64,000 nucleotides of DNA. Origin: Nageia nagi. Taxonomy: Eukaryota; Pinophyta. Numbering within the stretch: the first letter of the stretch is position 1; each line of letters opens with the position of its first letter. Positions 44,505 through 57,560 of the stretch are shown one piece after another. The position numbers and the translations under genes are program-made. Location of the stretch: contig JBITNC010000001.1 in NCBI GenBank assembly GCA_050084985.1, positions 127,286,001 through 127,350,000 of the forward strand. The letters run 5' to 3'. Under the pieces are notes generated by a model. It saw nothing but the letters and a program-made list of their open reading frames with translations, did no database searches and was not told the origin of the DNA.

Positions 44505-46477
44505 ATGGCATTGACGAGCCCCTTCCCGGCCATCAACAATTCTGCAGCACCGGATCCTGCATTATTCTTCGCCCAGAATCTACTTCATCGCCCCCTGCCC
44601 ACCAACACTGCCTGGCAGAACTATGTCCTCAAGAACGGCAGCCAACCGGAGTACATTCACCCGTACCAGGTGAAGTCCGAGAACGGTTCCCTAACCGTCT
44701 GCCATCCGGCACGGGTGGCGAACGCAAGCCTCATCTTGCAGGTCTTCGTCGCCAATCTCATAATTTCCTGCATCCCTTCTTCAACGTCGGGGAGTACCCA
44801 CGAAATCACTCATTATGATGATTTAAGCGTCACTCTAGAACTCCCCGGACCCATGAGGGTGCCCCTGGTTCGGGGTTCTCCTTACATTACTTGCATTATC
44901 AGGGGCGGACAACTCCGGTTCTCCACCATACATTCCGTGTTAAACTTTTCTTCGTCTAAAGACAGTACCAAGCACAAGGTTCGGTTCAACAACGGGCAGA
45001 CATGGTTAATCTACAGTTCAAGGCGGTTACAGCTCAACCCGGATCTGAGCGTGTCCGGACACTTTGAGGGTGTTTTGAGGGTGGCACTTCTCTCCGACGG
45101 TTTTGAACAAGGGACTGATGAGAAGGAACGGGTGTTGGACCGGTTCAGGGCCGGGTACCCGGTGGGTGGCCGGGTGGATCTGAGCACACCCTTCAGGGTT
45201 TCCTATAAGTGGAAGACTAAGGGTAGGGGTGATCTGCTGATGCTATCACACGTTGTGCATAGACAAATCCTGACTTTTCCGAAGATGTTGCTTTCCAAAT
45301 TCACCTACCGTAGCGTGGATGGGGAATTGGTAGGAGTAGTGGGGGATGAATGGATATTGGAGGAGGAGCCAATACCCATTAGCTGGTATTCAATCACGGG
45401 CATCCGAAATAAGGAAGAAGTGAACAATCTAATCTCTGTTCTTAAGCAGGATGTTGAAAATCTTCAACCCATCAATGTTACATCTACCTATTTTTATGGT
45501 AAGGCTATGGCTAGAGCTGCCAGACTTGTAGTTATTGCGGAGGAAATCCATTGTCATGATGTGATACCTCGGATAAGGGATTTCCTCGAGGAATCCATAA
45601 CACCCTGGTTGGATGGAAGTTTTGGGGGAAATGGGTTAGTTTATGATAAGAAATGGAGGGGGCTGGTGAGTATAGATGGAGCCAAGGATTCAAGTGGAGA
45701 TTTTGGGCTAGGAGTCTATAATGACCATCATTACCATTTTGGGTACTTCTGTTATTCCATTGCAGTGCTTGCCAAGATAGATCACAGCTGGGCTCACAGG
45801 TTCAAGCCTCAGGTTTATTCCATAGTGAAGGACTTTATGACTAAGAATTCCAGAGAGGAGATGTTGTACACAAGGCTGAGGAATTTTGATCTGTGGAAGT
45901 TGCATTCTTGGGCTGCTGGGCTTACAGAATTTACTGATGGGAGAAATCAGGAGAGCACCAGTGAGGCCTTGAATGCATACTATTCTGCAGCGCTTTTGGG
46001 ATTGGTGTATGGAGACTTTGAATTGGTTAAAATTGGGTCCACTTTGGCTGCATTGGAGATGAGGTCTGCCAAGGCTGGTGGCATGTTCCCCTCAAGACTA
46101 CTATTTATGAATCTGAATTCGTCAAGGAAAACCGTGTGACAGGGGTCTTATGGGCAAATAAAAGAGATAGTGGGTTGTGGTTTGCCCCTGCTGATTGGAG
46201 AGAATGCAGACTAGGTATTCAAATGCTCCCTATTTTGCCCATTACCGAGCTTCTGTTCTCTGATGTTGGGTATGCTAAGGAATTGGTGGAATGGACTGTT
46301 CCTGCATTGAAGAGAGAGGGAGTTGGAGAGGGCTGGAAGGGGTTTATTTATGCACTAGAGAGTTTGTATGACAAAAATGGTGCTCTGCAGAAGGTGAAGA
46401 CTCTCAAAGGCTTTGATGATGGTAATTCAGAGACTAATTTGTTGTGGTGGATATTCACAAGAGGTAATGGGCGTTGA
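44505..46477 (+). CDS. Glycoside hydrolase family 81 endo-1,3-beta-glucanase, one frameshift
   Basis: Hydrolyses 1,3-beta-glucan; plant GH81 proteins (soybean glucan-elicitor-binding type) act on fungal or oomycete glucans and may also act on callose. Start ATG has A at -3 and G at +4; no signal peptide is evident. Family landmarks: FFAQNLLHRPLPTNTAWQNY and QPEYIHPY near the N-terminus; NDHHYHFGY at residues 406-414, holding the catalytic-acid Asp407; DGRNQESTSEA from residue 478, with Glu483 and Glu487, one being the expected base. The main frame leaves the family sequence after Lys523 (46073) and stops at 46139; one base missing near 46074-46078 shifts to WWHVP...NRVTGVLWANKRDSGLWFAP, ending TGA at 46477. 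Total about 657 residues, usual length, no introns. Recent pseudogene or assembly error. Confidence 0.93.
46071..46081 (+). other. Single-base frameshift in the GH81 gene
   Basis: AAGGCTGGTGG: the family has ...A-K-x-W-W-H-V..., which needs one extra base between AAGGC and TGGTGG. Everything upstream is open in frame 1 and everything downstream in the next frame up to 46477, with no other lesion. Confidence 0.85.
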
Positions 46478-46617
46478 AAGCATAAACAATTTTTTTCACT
46501 TTTGTTTTAACCAGAATTGTATTTGAAGCAATGTTTGAGTAATACCCAACATTATTTATGCTTTTTAACTCGTATTAGATATTTGGGTATTGGTCAATAT
46601 TTTTTAATGGCTGTTAT

Positions 46618-46623
46618 AATAAA
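46618..46623 (+). terminator. Possible polyadenylation signal of the GH81 gene
   Basis: AATAAA 141 bases after the stop codon, in an AT-rich 3' region. It is the first canonical hexamer seen downstream. Confidence 0.4.
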
Positions 46624-47800
46624 TCTTGGTTATGAATTTGTCTTTAAATTGTTTGCATGATATTTCTTTTATATTATTTGGTATTTTGGCTTGGTAGGTT
46701 GGCCTACAAAACTCATCTTTATTACACTATTTAGTATTTTGATTTAGTAGGTAAACCTATCAAGTTTTGTAAATATATTTTAATATATGTTGAGTAAGTT
46801 TTAAATATTTAATTATAATTATTTATCATTATGCGTTACAACCTACTTAATTGATAGGAATGTTGTGACGCATCGTCTTTAGTTTGATTTAGCATGCCAT
46901 GTTATTATTTAAGTTGTAAAATCTCTACGCCATCATGATCGTGAGTTCTTTTATTATTTAATGTTGCAAAGTTACATGTCACATGTTGGTTTTGGATTTC
47001 AACTACTAAATATTAGGTATAAACCTTGTAAATTTGTTAGACCTTAAGCCTTTTGATTCTTTTTATTTTTTAATATTAATATCATGATGGTACCAATTGG
47101 AATAGTGTGGTTAGAGGTCAAACTTTTTTTTTTTTTTTTGGTTCTTGTATAATGTATGCTTATGATCTTTAATGATGCTATCATTTATAATGATATGGTT
47201 ATATGATAAGAATACTTAATCTTAATTATTAATACATGGTGATTAGATATTAATCAAATGTTTTATTTTAAGAGGGATTAAATCCCATTTGAACTTTAGT
47301 TTTATACAAGATGGTGATATATTTGGTTCAATGGCATCAATACTATGTGTATTAAGAGATAAACCACATGATATTATTCACTTTTAATTTTAGTTAATGA
47401 TTATTTTTGAATAAAATGATTATAAAAACTATTCAAAGTATGTAAGGTTTCAACCTCCATATCCCACGCTATAGATCATAGGATATGAATCTTTTAACAT
47501 CCTTCTAAACCCATTAGTTTGTAGGACATATAAAATTTTGTTTGTAAGTAAATATATATCAATTAAGTATTTGAATGATCAATAGGATAGGTAGATAGGA
47601 GTCTTTTAATGTCTTTTTAGATTCATTGGTTTGTATGATCTATAAAAGTTTGTCCAAAAGTAAATATATATTAATTAAGTATTTGATTGACGTTAAACAT
47701 TAACTTTACCATTATTAGTGTTTCACAAAATATTAAGAAACAAATTAATAAACATATTAAAATAAATAAATTGACAAATGAGGAGCATTTGTTGTCAGTA
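46624..47800. other. Non-coding flank with a 112-base-period duplication
   Basis: No gene seen. The stretch starting CTTTTAACATCCTTCTAAAC at 47491 recurs, diverged, at 47603 (CTTTTAATGTCTTTTTAGAT), both ending in TTAAGTATTTGA, giving a period of 112 bases. Confidence 0.55.
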
Positions 47801-48626
47801 TGGCAACAATGAAGCCAAACAAGGGTATATCTATTCATTTCTTAGTGGAGATATCAAACATTGCATTCCCCCACAAGGTTTTATTTAGACTAGTAATTAT
47901 TAATTAAATGGTGATAATCATAGGTCAATGATCCACTCAATAGGATATCATTACTAATTAACCATTAACAGTGATACATCAATTAAGGTCATAAGTGGAC
48001 TTATGTTATTGGCTTGAGGGTCAAATGTTATTTAAAATTTGATAAATAGGCTTGGAAGGTTAGCATTTCATACTAATATCATTGAATTTACTTCTAGTGA
48101 AAGGCTAAATTGCCTTTTATTGGTGATAACAAGGTCCCTTTAAAGTGCATGTCCATTGTTTGGTCCAATTAAATTTGATGGTAGGTGCTCCTTATTCCAT
48201 ATAGAAGCATTGAGCCTTTTCAATCTTAAAACATGTGGAAGATACCATATGTCAAGGTTACACCATCACTTGATTATCCACAAGTTTAAGTTTGTTGGAT
48301 ATATTCTTGTCAGTGACATATTTTAAGCATTCAATAACTTTTCATCTTGTGATGAATGAAGATTGTGTTCAAGCCATTAGCCAATCCACTTAAGGATTTT
48401 CAACCATTAATTCAATATTGTGATGTATCATGGTTGACATCATGCTTTGGGTCAATTATCATGTAATAAGTAGTATTTTTGGTTGCTATGTAATAGATTG
48501 TATTCTTTTGAAAAGGCAATGTGAATTTAGGAATGAGAAGAATATTGATTTACAAGTTTCTTCCATTATATTGCATTTGTGTTATGTGATTGTAGTCCAT
48601 TTTCTTATAGCCGAGTTCACACCATT

Positions 48627-48638
48627 TGGTATAAGAGC
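48627..48638 (+). promoter_or_regulatory. Primer-binding site of gypsy F
   Basis: TGGTATAAGAGC, one base from the initiator Met-tRNA complement, 44 bases before the gag ATG. It supports an LTR end just upstream. Confidence 0.7.
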
Positions 48639-48681
48639 AAAAAGAACTGTTAGAAGAAGTGATCCCGCTAGTGGAGGGAAG

Positions 48682-48996
48682 ATGTCGCCTAGAAGACAAG
48701 CCAGAGCCAAAGGTGTTTATGCCCATATGAATAGAAAAATTGAGGATTTACATGCAAAGATAGCATGATTGACTGGTACAATTAATCGCATGGGAGAGAG
48801 ACATCCCAGGGTGCATGCAAATCATAATATGATGATGAAAGCATACCTGAGGAGTGTATAACTAAGGTCCACATAGAATCTGAACCAAAAGTCCCAGAGA
48901 GAGAATGACATAATTTTGAAAATCGATTGATATGAGATCTAGAGGGGCTTAATGGGAATTGAGATGGGATGAAGATTAAGGTTCTTGAATATGTTG
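48682..48996 (+). pseudogene. gypsy F gag, N-terminal part
   Basis: MSPRRQARAKGVYAHMNRK then a stop at 48766, and after frame changes GNxDGMKIKVLEYV up to the copia D insertion. The last segment is the conserved start of the gypsy gag domain (GMKV-x-V-P-E-F-x-G-G) and continues at 58538 as GGLKLEVLIN. Confidence 0.75.
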
Positions 48997-49501
48997 TGTT
49001 GGAATGTATAATGCATTATTGTAAAGGTAGTATTAAATCTTCTATGTAAATTCACTAATACTTAAGGGTATCATTTGATACCTTAAGTATTTAAATGAAT
49101 ATGATAATGTAACTTGTCCTACACTCCATGTCATAAGCATGGCCCTTGGGTAAAAGGATGTGCATGTCATGCTTTTGTACATAGGATAAAAAGGTGATCC
49201 AAAGAGGGATTTTTGCCTATAAATAGAAGGCTCCCTCTTTGTGATCACACACCAATTGTGGAGGAAAGTTATGCTATAGGATAGAAGTGTAGGAGTTGAG
49301 ATTAGGAGGACTATAAGAGAGTTGTATTTGTGATTGAAGTAAAGATCTAGTTAGTGGATGTACTCCTAGTTGGAGGAACCACTTTACATCTTGAGTTACT
49401 TTGTGAGATTGTCTTATGTGTGAGTTTATTAGATGTGAATTTAAGAGCTTTCATGTGATCTTGGTAGATTAGGAATTACTTTTTTAGTGTTATTTTCTTC
49501 A
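48997..49501 (+). repeat. 5' LTR of copia D
   Basis: 505 bases, TGTTGGAATG to TTCTTCA, with the palindrome near 49058-49092 and TATAAATA at 49218-49225. Confidence 0.95.
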
Positions 49502-49504
49502 AAT

Positions 49505-49516
49505 TGGTATCAAAGC
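49505..49516 (+). promoter_or_regulatory. Primer-binding site of copia D
   Basis: TGGTATCAAAGC, one base from the initiator Met-tRNA complement, three bases after the LTR. Confidence 0.82.
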
Positions 49517-52500
49517 TCCTTCGAAGCTTCTCTTCACATCCTTGGTTTGGAAGCTCTTCATCTTGGTATAGAAGCTCTTCTTCTTGGTTTGAAAACTCTT
49601 CTTGTTGAGGAAAGACAAAGAGAAGGTATAATATCCTTCTTTCTTGGTTATTGTTGGATTATTGCATTTTGCTACTAACATGTTTTTTTTTATGTGTTAG
49701 TTCCTTTTTTGTTAAGCAAAATATGCCTAACAAATTACAATTTTTTTTCTACTAACCCCTTATGTTACTTGTAATTTTTTTTTAAATTGCTACAATTTTT
49801 CTTTTAAAAGAAAAAAAAGAAAAAATGGAGTTATTATATACAATTTTTTTATTACAAAAATAATATTACAAAATTTGCTACAATATTTTTTTTAAGGAAT
49901 AATTTTTTAAAATAAGGATTGTTAGTAAGCTTTATTTGCAAATTAGTGTGCAATTTGCAATATATTTTTTAGCTATTTGAAACAAAAGAAGTTATTTTTC
50001 AAAAGCTTGATAATGAAAAATATTTTATATTTACATATAATATCCTATTTTTATTGAAATGGAATTTCATTTTTTTTTAAATTTAGTATTTTCTTCAAAA
50101 ATTTGATTAATGAGAGAAAATTCATAAATATTAAAAAAAATAGAATAATTTAAATATTGGTTGGGGCTTCTATAGTTTAAATGAATATTTCAAAAACATA
50201 AGCTGGTCGAACCCTAAGATGTAAGATACTTCTCCTTGGCGAAGGATTGGTAATAGCTTAGTGGTGGATTTTTTAATCTGGCGCCTTACCAATTTGTACC
50301 TTCATCCTAAATAGCCTCCATTTCTAGCTCAAATCCTGGTTGGTAGCAACATTGAAACCCTCCTGCTCTCGACCCCTTCGCATGGAGACCCTTGCATAAG
50401 GATTTCATTAGATTAGTGGGAATGGGAGGCATTCATCATATTGGCTATGTTTGTCTTTTTCAAACCCCTTACAGCTCTTTTGCCTTTCACCTTCCTCACC
50501 ATGACTTTCATGCTCCCCTATGCATCATGACTTATGTGCAACACTCACCCCTCACATGACCATTTCTTGGCATGGCCATTCCTTAGGCATTGCAACTCTA
50601 TCCTCTACTCACCCCTTAATAGCTTCTTCTCTCCTTTCACTTGTGCGACATACTTCACCACTGCTTGATTTGGCCTCTTTCCAATGACATTGGGCCAGCC
50701 CCTCTCTACTGCGATCTTGCCCCTCCTTTCCTTATCTTTTCTCCTTCAAGAGTGGTTGCGTAAGAAAGGGGGGATGTGGTGGATAACCATTATTTCTTCT
50801 CTTCTCAATGTCCTATGCTTTTTTTTTCCATTATTTCTTTAACATCCTTTGCATTAATTTTTTTGTAAGCAACCATCTTGTCTTAATTAAAGACATTTTT
50901 TCCTTGCAAGCAATATTAGGTGCTTATCCATACACTTGTCTTTCCTTCAAAAGGGTGTCCTCTCATTTAATTCTCTGACTTGAGGTAGAGTAAGTGTCAA
51001 AAGCAAATGATGGATTATTTATTTTTCCTTGTTCACTTGGAGAATATTTCTTTTAAGCATTTTTTTTGCCTAGAGCTAAAATTTATTAATGCCTTGATAA
51101 TATATTTGGTACTTCTATTTTTTAGGATTTTTGGCATACTAAAAGTACTTAAATAGTTAAATGTAAAATTTTTACTTTGGTAAAAATACATTTTTTTGTA
51201 TTTACATTAAAATTGCAAATGTTTATAAAAAAGAATTTTTTCATGCTAAGTTATTAAAAGTATGTCTTTTATTTCTAAAGGGGGAATATTTTTTTTATAT
51301 ATATACTTAGAAGATATTTTAGCATGCAAGTATTTTTTACATTCTTTCCTTAGTTAAATTTCTAAGGTAAACTAGTATGCTATCTTTAGGGGATAAATTT
51401 TTAAGTAAAAGAGGGGGGAATTTGTATAATTTTTTACTTAATTTTTTTTATCTAGATATTGCATTTGATGTCTATCTACTTTTCTAAATTCCTTTATGCA
51501 AAGTTAACAAATGAACTTATGCAAACTATGAAAATGATGAAATATTTGATATATATATAGTGATAGATAAACTTATGCAAATAATTCATGCTTATTACTC
51601 AAATTCTTTTAAATTAATGGAATGATGCATGTTTATGCTTAAGTATTTATCCTTTTTTTTGCAAGTTAACTTATGCAAATTAATAGGATGATGCATGCTC
51701 TTTACTTATATTTTTTTTAAGTTAAATAATGCATGCTAAGTATATATATTGCAAAGTGATAGATAGACTTATGCAAATTAAGGAAATAATGCATGTTTAT
51801 GCCTCTTAATGTTTGCTTTAAAGTCTTTATGAATGGACTAGTTCTTGTGTAGGAATGATGCATGTGTAGGAAATGATGCATGCTTACTTAAAATGTTTAA
51901 GCTATGGGAATAATGCATGCTTATTACTTAATTTTCTTTAAGTTATGATGTATTTGATGACTCCCTAATTTTCTACTTTCTTATTCAAAGTTAATAGACT
52001 TATGCAAATTATGAAAATAAGGCATGTTTATGCTTGAGTATTTTGTTTATGCTTAAGTATTTATTCTTTATGCAAAATTAATAAATAAATTTGTACAAAA
52101 ATAGGAATGATGTAAAGATGTCCTTTAGGGTTTGGTAAACAAAATCCATTGGACACTTAGGTTTCAAATTTTTTGCATAGATGATATTTTACTTATGCTC
52201 TTTTACTTCATATTTTGCACTTTGATTTATTTGCTTATGCAAATAAAAATACAAACATTGATATGAGCAACCCTTTAAAATAAAAACATCCATACATATA
52301 TTTTGCAACATGACTTGTTTAGGGATCCATGAGGTGAGGATAGGTGGACTAGAGCCTTTAAGTCTGATGATCCAAATGGTGAAAAGTTCGTACTTATTAA
52401 TTGCCTCCAAATCCTCTGTTGGTATGAAAATAACTCTATTATGTGGACAGGCATGTTTGTAGTGATACCACATGTTCACACATCCATTCAAAGATTATCC

Positions 52501-52915
52501 TGATAACATAGGAAAAACACTTAAAATCTAATCAAGATTAATAATTTGGTCGATCCAATAAATATTAGAATTTTAGAAAATAGCTAGTACTTCTCCTTAT
52601 GAGAGTATATTGCTACTCAAGGAGAACTGGTTGAGGATTAGTAGGACCTAGGCTCCTCTTATGTAGGCATCCAAGTGAAAGTCTAATTTTAGATAATAAA
52701 ATAAGCTTCAACAATGTCACTCTACATCTATAGTTCTTGATATGAGAAATGCATTTGGGTACATGGGTTATTATTTAAGTTGTAAAATATTTACACTTGT
52801 GAATCAAATCAAGCATGTCTTTAGTGTTAATTATAACATGTATTATTTATTTGGTTAAAACTTAACATTTAATGTTGATTATTGAAACCATATGCTTATT
52901 ATTTCACATTCTTAT
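49517..52915 (+). other. Untranslated leader of copia D
   Basis: A copy-specific GC-richer stretch lies at about 50160-50780, containing runs such as CTTTCACCTTCCTCACCATG and no clear protein. ATGCATGCT-type words fill 51470-52030. The conserved block TCCTTTAGGGTTTGGTAA is near 52120. Confidence 0.65.
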
Positions 52916-52917
52916 GT

Positions 52918-53900
52918 AGCAAATGAGAGAATATTTTTTACTGAAACACATTCCTAATGGTTCTAACTATGGGATTTAGGAACCTTGGATGAGAGCCAAA
53001 TTGCAAATAAAGAAGCTATGGTAAATAGTGAATGAGAACCTTGTACCTCTTACAGATGAGAAGGTACTAGAGGCTTACAACACAAAAAATAAGTTGATAA
53101 CCTCTATGATTTATCATGCAATTTTCGATGATATGCTCCTAATGATATCCTCTTCAACCTCAACAAAGGAAGCATGGGATAAGCTAAAGCAAATCTACCT
53201 TGGTTCAAATTTTTCAACAAAGTTTACCATTCTCTAAAATTTGCTTCAATCTCGTTAAGGAGAAGATGAAAATATGGCTATATACTTGAATAAAATCATT
53301 GACCTAAGGATCTAACTTGTTGCTTGTAGGTGTAATTAGATCAATAATGAGTTCATGGTCTTCATCATTCTTCAAAGCCTCTCTTCAAAATTTAGAAACT
53401 TTATAACAATTATAGAAACAAAGCTTGATGATGAAGAAAGAGTCATCTCCCTTAAGAACCTTTCAAGCCACCTATTAAAATATGAGAAAACTCTTAACAA
53501 TAAAGGGTTGATTTCTTCTCCTAAGGATAATAATATTGCTCTTGGAGCAATCAAAACTTCTTTCAAAAATAAATTCAACCATCAAAAGAAATTTTATCTT
53601 TCTTCCTCTAAAAAGTTTGAAAAAAAGAGGTAATAACTACAACAATAATAAGAATAACAAAAACAACAATCATAGCAGCAAGAACAACGATAAGAACAAT
53701 CACTTCAAGTAAAGAGATGGAAAAGGTAAAGCAAACACTTCTTATCCTAAGAAAAAGTTTGATGGTAATTATAACTATTGTAGCATTCAAAGTCACAAAG
53801 AAGTTGATTGTTACAAAAAGAAAAGAGAGAAAAAGTACAAAGGTAATGGAAATAGAAATGTAAAGAGCTGTAAAAGAAAGAAAAATACTCATGCTGATTT
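52918..53900 (+). pseudogene. copia D gag (broken)
   Basis: Opens like copies A and C (Trp of the NYxxW motif is a stop). ENLVPLTDEKVLEAYNTKN and SSSTSTKEAWDKLKQIYLG (about 53030-53200) form the conserved body. The zinc knuckle near 53773-53815 has lost its first Cys (Y-N-Y-C-S-I-Q-S-H-K-E-V-D-C). Lys/Asn-rich sequence precedes it. Stops at 53026, 53235 and 53631. Confidence 0.82.
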
Positions 53901-53919
53901 TGCTATGATGCTCTACTCC

Positions 53920-56870
53920 ATGTCTTGTACTTTTTCATTTGAATGGATTGTTGACTTTGGTTGCACTAATCACCTATGATTTGAAAAGAAAAGTTTAAAA
54001 AATTTCACAAGTATAATAAGGATGCAATTATGATAGGTGATAACTCTACCCTTAAATTCCAATGAAAAGGTTTTTAAAAATGTTCTCTATATTCCTAAGT
54101 TAAGAATGAACCTTCTCTCTATGATTCAAGTTGCTAGAAAAAGGTACCTCTTTTGATTTCCACTCTCAAAGTTGATGCATTAAGAAAGGACTTACCACTT
54201 TGGTTAAAGGATTAGTAAAAGATAACCTCTACATTATGGATTAAGTTCCATCAAAGATATGTTTTGCTTCTAATGTGTGTTCTAAAGTTAATCTTTGGCA
54301 TCATCGTTTAGGGCACTTTAACCATAAGACTATTCAAGTCATGAAAAACCAAGAACTTGTGGAAGGTTTGCCTTCAATTTCTCCTTTAGTAGGTCTATGT
54401 GAAAAGTACATTCTTGGCAAGATGCATAGATAAAAATTTGAAAAAGATAAGGTAATAAGAGCATCTCAATTTTTTCAACTTATGCATTCAAATTTGATAG
54501 GTCCATTTCAAACTACGTCACTTGGAGGAGCATCTTACGTCTTGACCTTCATTAATGAATTTAGTAGAATGACCTTTGGGTATCTACTTGAGCATAAAGA
54601 TCAAACCTTTGAGAGTTTTAAAATTTTTAAGGCCTTTATTGAAAATAAGACTAACCTTAAAATCAAGATGTTGAGATTAAATAATGGAAGAGAATATAAT
54701 AGTAATGAGTTCAATTACTATTATGCTAAGTATGGAATCAAGGGTAGTTTACGATTCCTTACACTTCTCAATAGAATGGTGTTATCAAAAGAAAAAATAT
54801 AAATAATTACGGAGATGACCAGATGCATGTTGGGTAATCTTCCTAAATTCTTATGGAGTGAAACTATGAGCGCTATTATTTACATCTTGAATAGGTATAT
54901 CACAAAATTCATTCAAAAAAAATCTCCTTTTAAAGCATGGTCAAGAAGGAAATCTAACATTTCTCACCTTAGGGTGTTTGGTTGTAAAGCTTTCTCCTAC
55001 ATTATTTTTGAAAAAATAAAGTTCGATAAAAGAGTTGAAGAATGCATCTTTATGGATTATGATAGTCAACATAGAGGCTACAGGCTCTACTCTTCAACCT
55101 ATAAAGTAGTGTTCATTTCAAGGGATATAAAATTTAATGAACTTCTTGAAGAATCTACTTCTAACAAGGATGTTGATGATCTAGAGGACTCTTCAGTTGC
55201 TCCTAACTGGTTGGATATTGATATAAATAAGTCACTATAGGAAAAAAATTCTCCAACATAAAGGGTAACAAAGAACATGACCTTGAATAAATCCTTAATC
55301 ACCAAGATTGACAACAACCATGAGCCCTCAATCTTCAAAGAAGTTTTTTAAACAAAAGTGTTGGATGGAAGCCATGAAAGTGGAGTATGAAGTGCTTATA
55401 AAAAATAAAACTTGAAACTTGGTATTATATCCCAATGATAAAAATGTGATTGGTAATAAGTGAATCTATAAGATCAAGTTAAATTTAGTTGAAGATATTA
55501 AGAAATATAAGGCAAGGTTAAAAGCTAAAGGTTTTGCTCAAAAATACGATGTAGATTATGAGAAAACCTTTATTTCCATTCAAATATGCCTACTTTGAGC
55601 GTTATTCTTACTCTTTTTGCAGATTAAAGATGAAAAGTTTTTCAACTTGATGTCAAGAGTGCATTTCTCAATGGTGACTTGGATGTGAGAATTTTCATGA
55701 ATCAACCAGAAGAGTTTATTATGGAAGGTAAAGAGTCCTTTATGTGCAAGCTAAAGAAGCCTTTGTATGGACTTAAGCAAGCACCTCGAACTTGGTACAA
55801 AAATATTTTTGTGTACTTTACAGATATTAGATTTTTCAAGTATTTTTTTGACTTCGATCTATATGTGCTCAATTAAGAAAAAGATGTGATCTTGATTCTC
55901 TTTTATGTGGATGATCTTTTGATTACTGAGAACAATGATGAAATCATTCAAGAGTGCATATCCAAACTTAAGGTAATATTTGAAATGACTGATCTTAGTC
56001 TCTTGCACTACTATCTTAGAATATAAGTGTATCAATACAAGGATTATACTTACCTTAATCAATATAAGTATATATAAGACATCTTGTAAAAGTTTGGAAT
56101 GGAAGAGTGTAGATATGCTACAATCCCAATCTCTCTTGAAATCATTGTATCTCTAATATCTAACTCTCAGTTAGCTGATGCTACAACTTACAAGTAATTA
56201 ATTAATGGTCTTTTATATTTGACTATATCTAGGCTAGATATTACCTTTGCAATGAATTTGATGGCATGATTCATGCAAAAACTTTATGTTGAGCATCTCA
56301 ATGATGTTAAGTAAATTTTAAGGTATGTTATAGGGACTAAAGATCTTTCTCTCAAGTATTTCAAGTTGCCCTCATTTGTTCTCTCTGGATTCTCAGATTC
56401 TAACTATGGGGGAGATAGAGATGATAGGAAGTTAACCTCTACATATGTGTTTAGCAATGGTTCACATGCTATCTCTTGGGATTCCAAGAAGTAACCTACT
56501 ATTTCTCTTTCCACCATAGAAGCTGAATATCATGCCATGTCTATAGCAACCTAAGAAGCCATTTGGCTAAGGCATCTTTTTAAAGAAATTAGGTATGAGC
56601 AAGGTGTCTCATCTTTGATCTCTTTAGATAATCAATCAGCTATTTCTTTGGCTAAGAATCTAGTGTTCCATCAAAGAATAAAACATGTGAAAATTCATGC
56701 CTATTTTATCAAGAAGAAAGTTTTTGATGGCATCATACACCTAGAATATTATCCATCCACCTTGAACTCCATTGATTTATTCACCAAGGCCCTCTCAAAA
56801 GCTCAATTGTGTAAGCTAAGGAATGTTATTGGGTTGGTGAAGTTGCTCTCAAGGGGGAGTGAAGTTTGAA
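53920..56870 (+). pseudogene. copia D pol (broken, best preserved of the family)
   Basis: Protease: WIVDFGCTNHL at about 53944 (DSG reads DFG). Integrase: LWHHRLGHFNHK (about 54292), CEKYILG, then 54482-54802 with the first catalytic Asp as Asn (HSNLIGPF) and MLRLNNGREYNS where RSDNGGEY is expected, and 54815-55240 with FLWSETMSAIIYILNR and FGCKAFSY. RT: 55340-56010, with FLNGDLDVRIFMNQPEEF, YGLKQAPRTWY and catalytic YVDDLLIT (about 55900). RNase H: 56370-56860, with KHVKIHAYFIKKKVFDGI. Stops throughout, but fewer than in A or C. Confidence 0.88.
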
Positions 56871-57004
56871 TTCTTATGTTGAATTCATATTTGTGATGAC
56901 TTCACCCTTAGGAGGATTTTATGCTATATAGTGTTAATTTTATTGTACAACTTCATGGTAAGTTCGCTTTGCATGAGAGACTTATTGTACAAATTAACCA
57001 ATCT

Positions 57005-57560
57005 TACACTATTCAGTTATCCATATATGAGAAACTTTTATTTGTCATTTGGCACTATTCAGTTATCCATGTGTGAAGAACTCATATGTGCATGCTCTAG
57101 TTTTATCTAGCATTATTTAGTTATCCATATGCGAGGAACTCTTATGTGTCATTTGGCATTGTTCAATTATCCATATGTGAGGAACTCTTATGTGTTGCTT
57201 GGCACTATTCAGTTATCCATATGTGAAGAACTCATATGTGCATGCTCTAGTTTTATCTAGCACTGTTTAGTTATCCATATGCGAGGAACTTTTATGTGTC
57301 ATTTGGCACTGTTCAGTTATCCATATGTGAGGAACTCATATGTGCATGCTTTATTTTGATCTAGCATTATTTAGTTATCCATATGTGAGAAACTCTTATG
57401 TGTCATTTAGCACTATTTAATTATCCATATGAGAGGATCTCGTATGTGTATGCTCTATTTTTGATCAATTTAGCATTGTTCAGTTATCCATATGTGATAA
57501 ATTATTATATGCCTTTTGGCATTATTTAGTTATCCATATGAGAGGAACTCATATGTGCAT
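57005..57560 (+). repeat. Minisatellite in the copia D 3' region
   Basis: Eleven copies of a unit built on GTTATCCATATGTGAGGAAC, spaced about 43-60 bases, alternating short endings (GTCATTTGGCACT) and longer ones (GTGCATGCTCTATTTTG). Copies A and C have two and three units at the same place. Confidence 0.88.

Noticed and set aside
44429-44818. 129-residue open frame overlapping the GH81 start
   Set aside because: It is in another frame of the GH81 gene, whose own frame has clear family motifs; high GC keeps shadow frames open.
48430-48681. N-terminal extension of the open frame before the gypsy F gag ATG at 48682
   Set aside because: It runs through the probable LTR end and the primer-binding site at 48627, so translation would not start there.
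53608-53892. Antisense hydrophobic open frame (Val/Ile/Phe-rich, membrane-like)
   Set aside because: It is the complement of the Lys/Asn-rich gag region of copia D, which automatically gives hydrophobic codons.
57005-57560. Regular repeats with spacers resembling a CRISPR array
   Set aside because: Spacers are themselves repeated, units are degenerate, the context is a plant retrotransposon 3' region and there are no cas genes.
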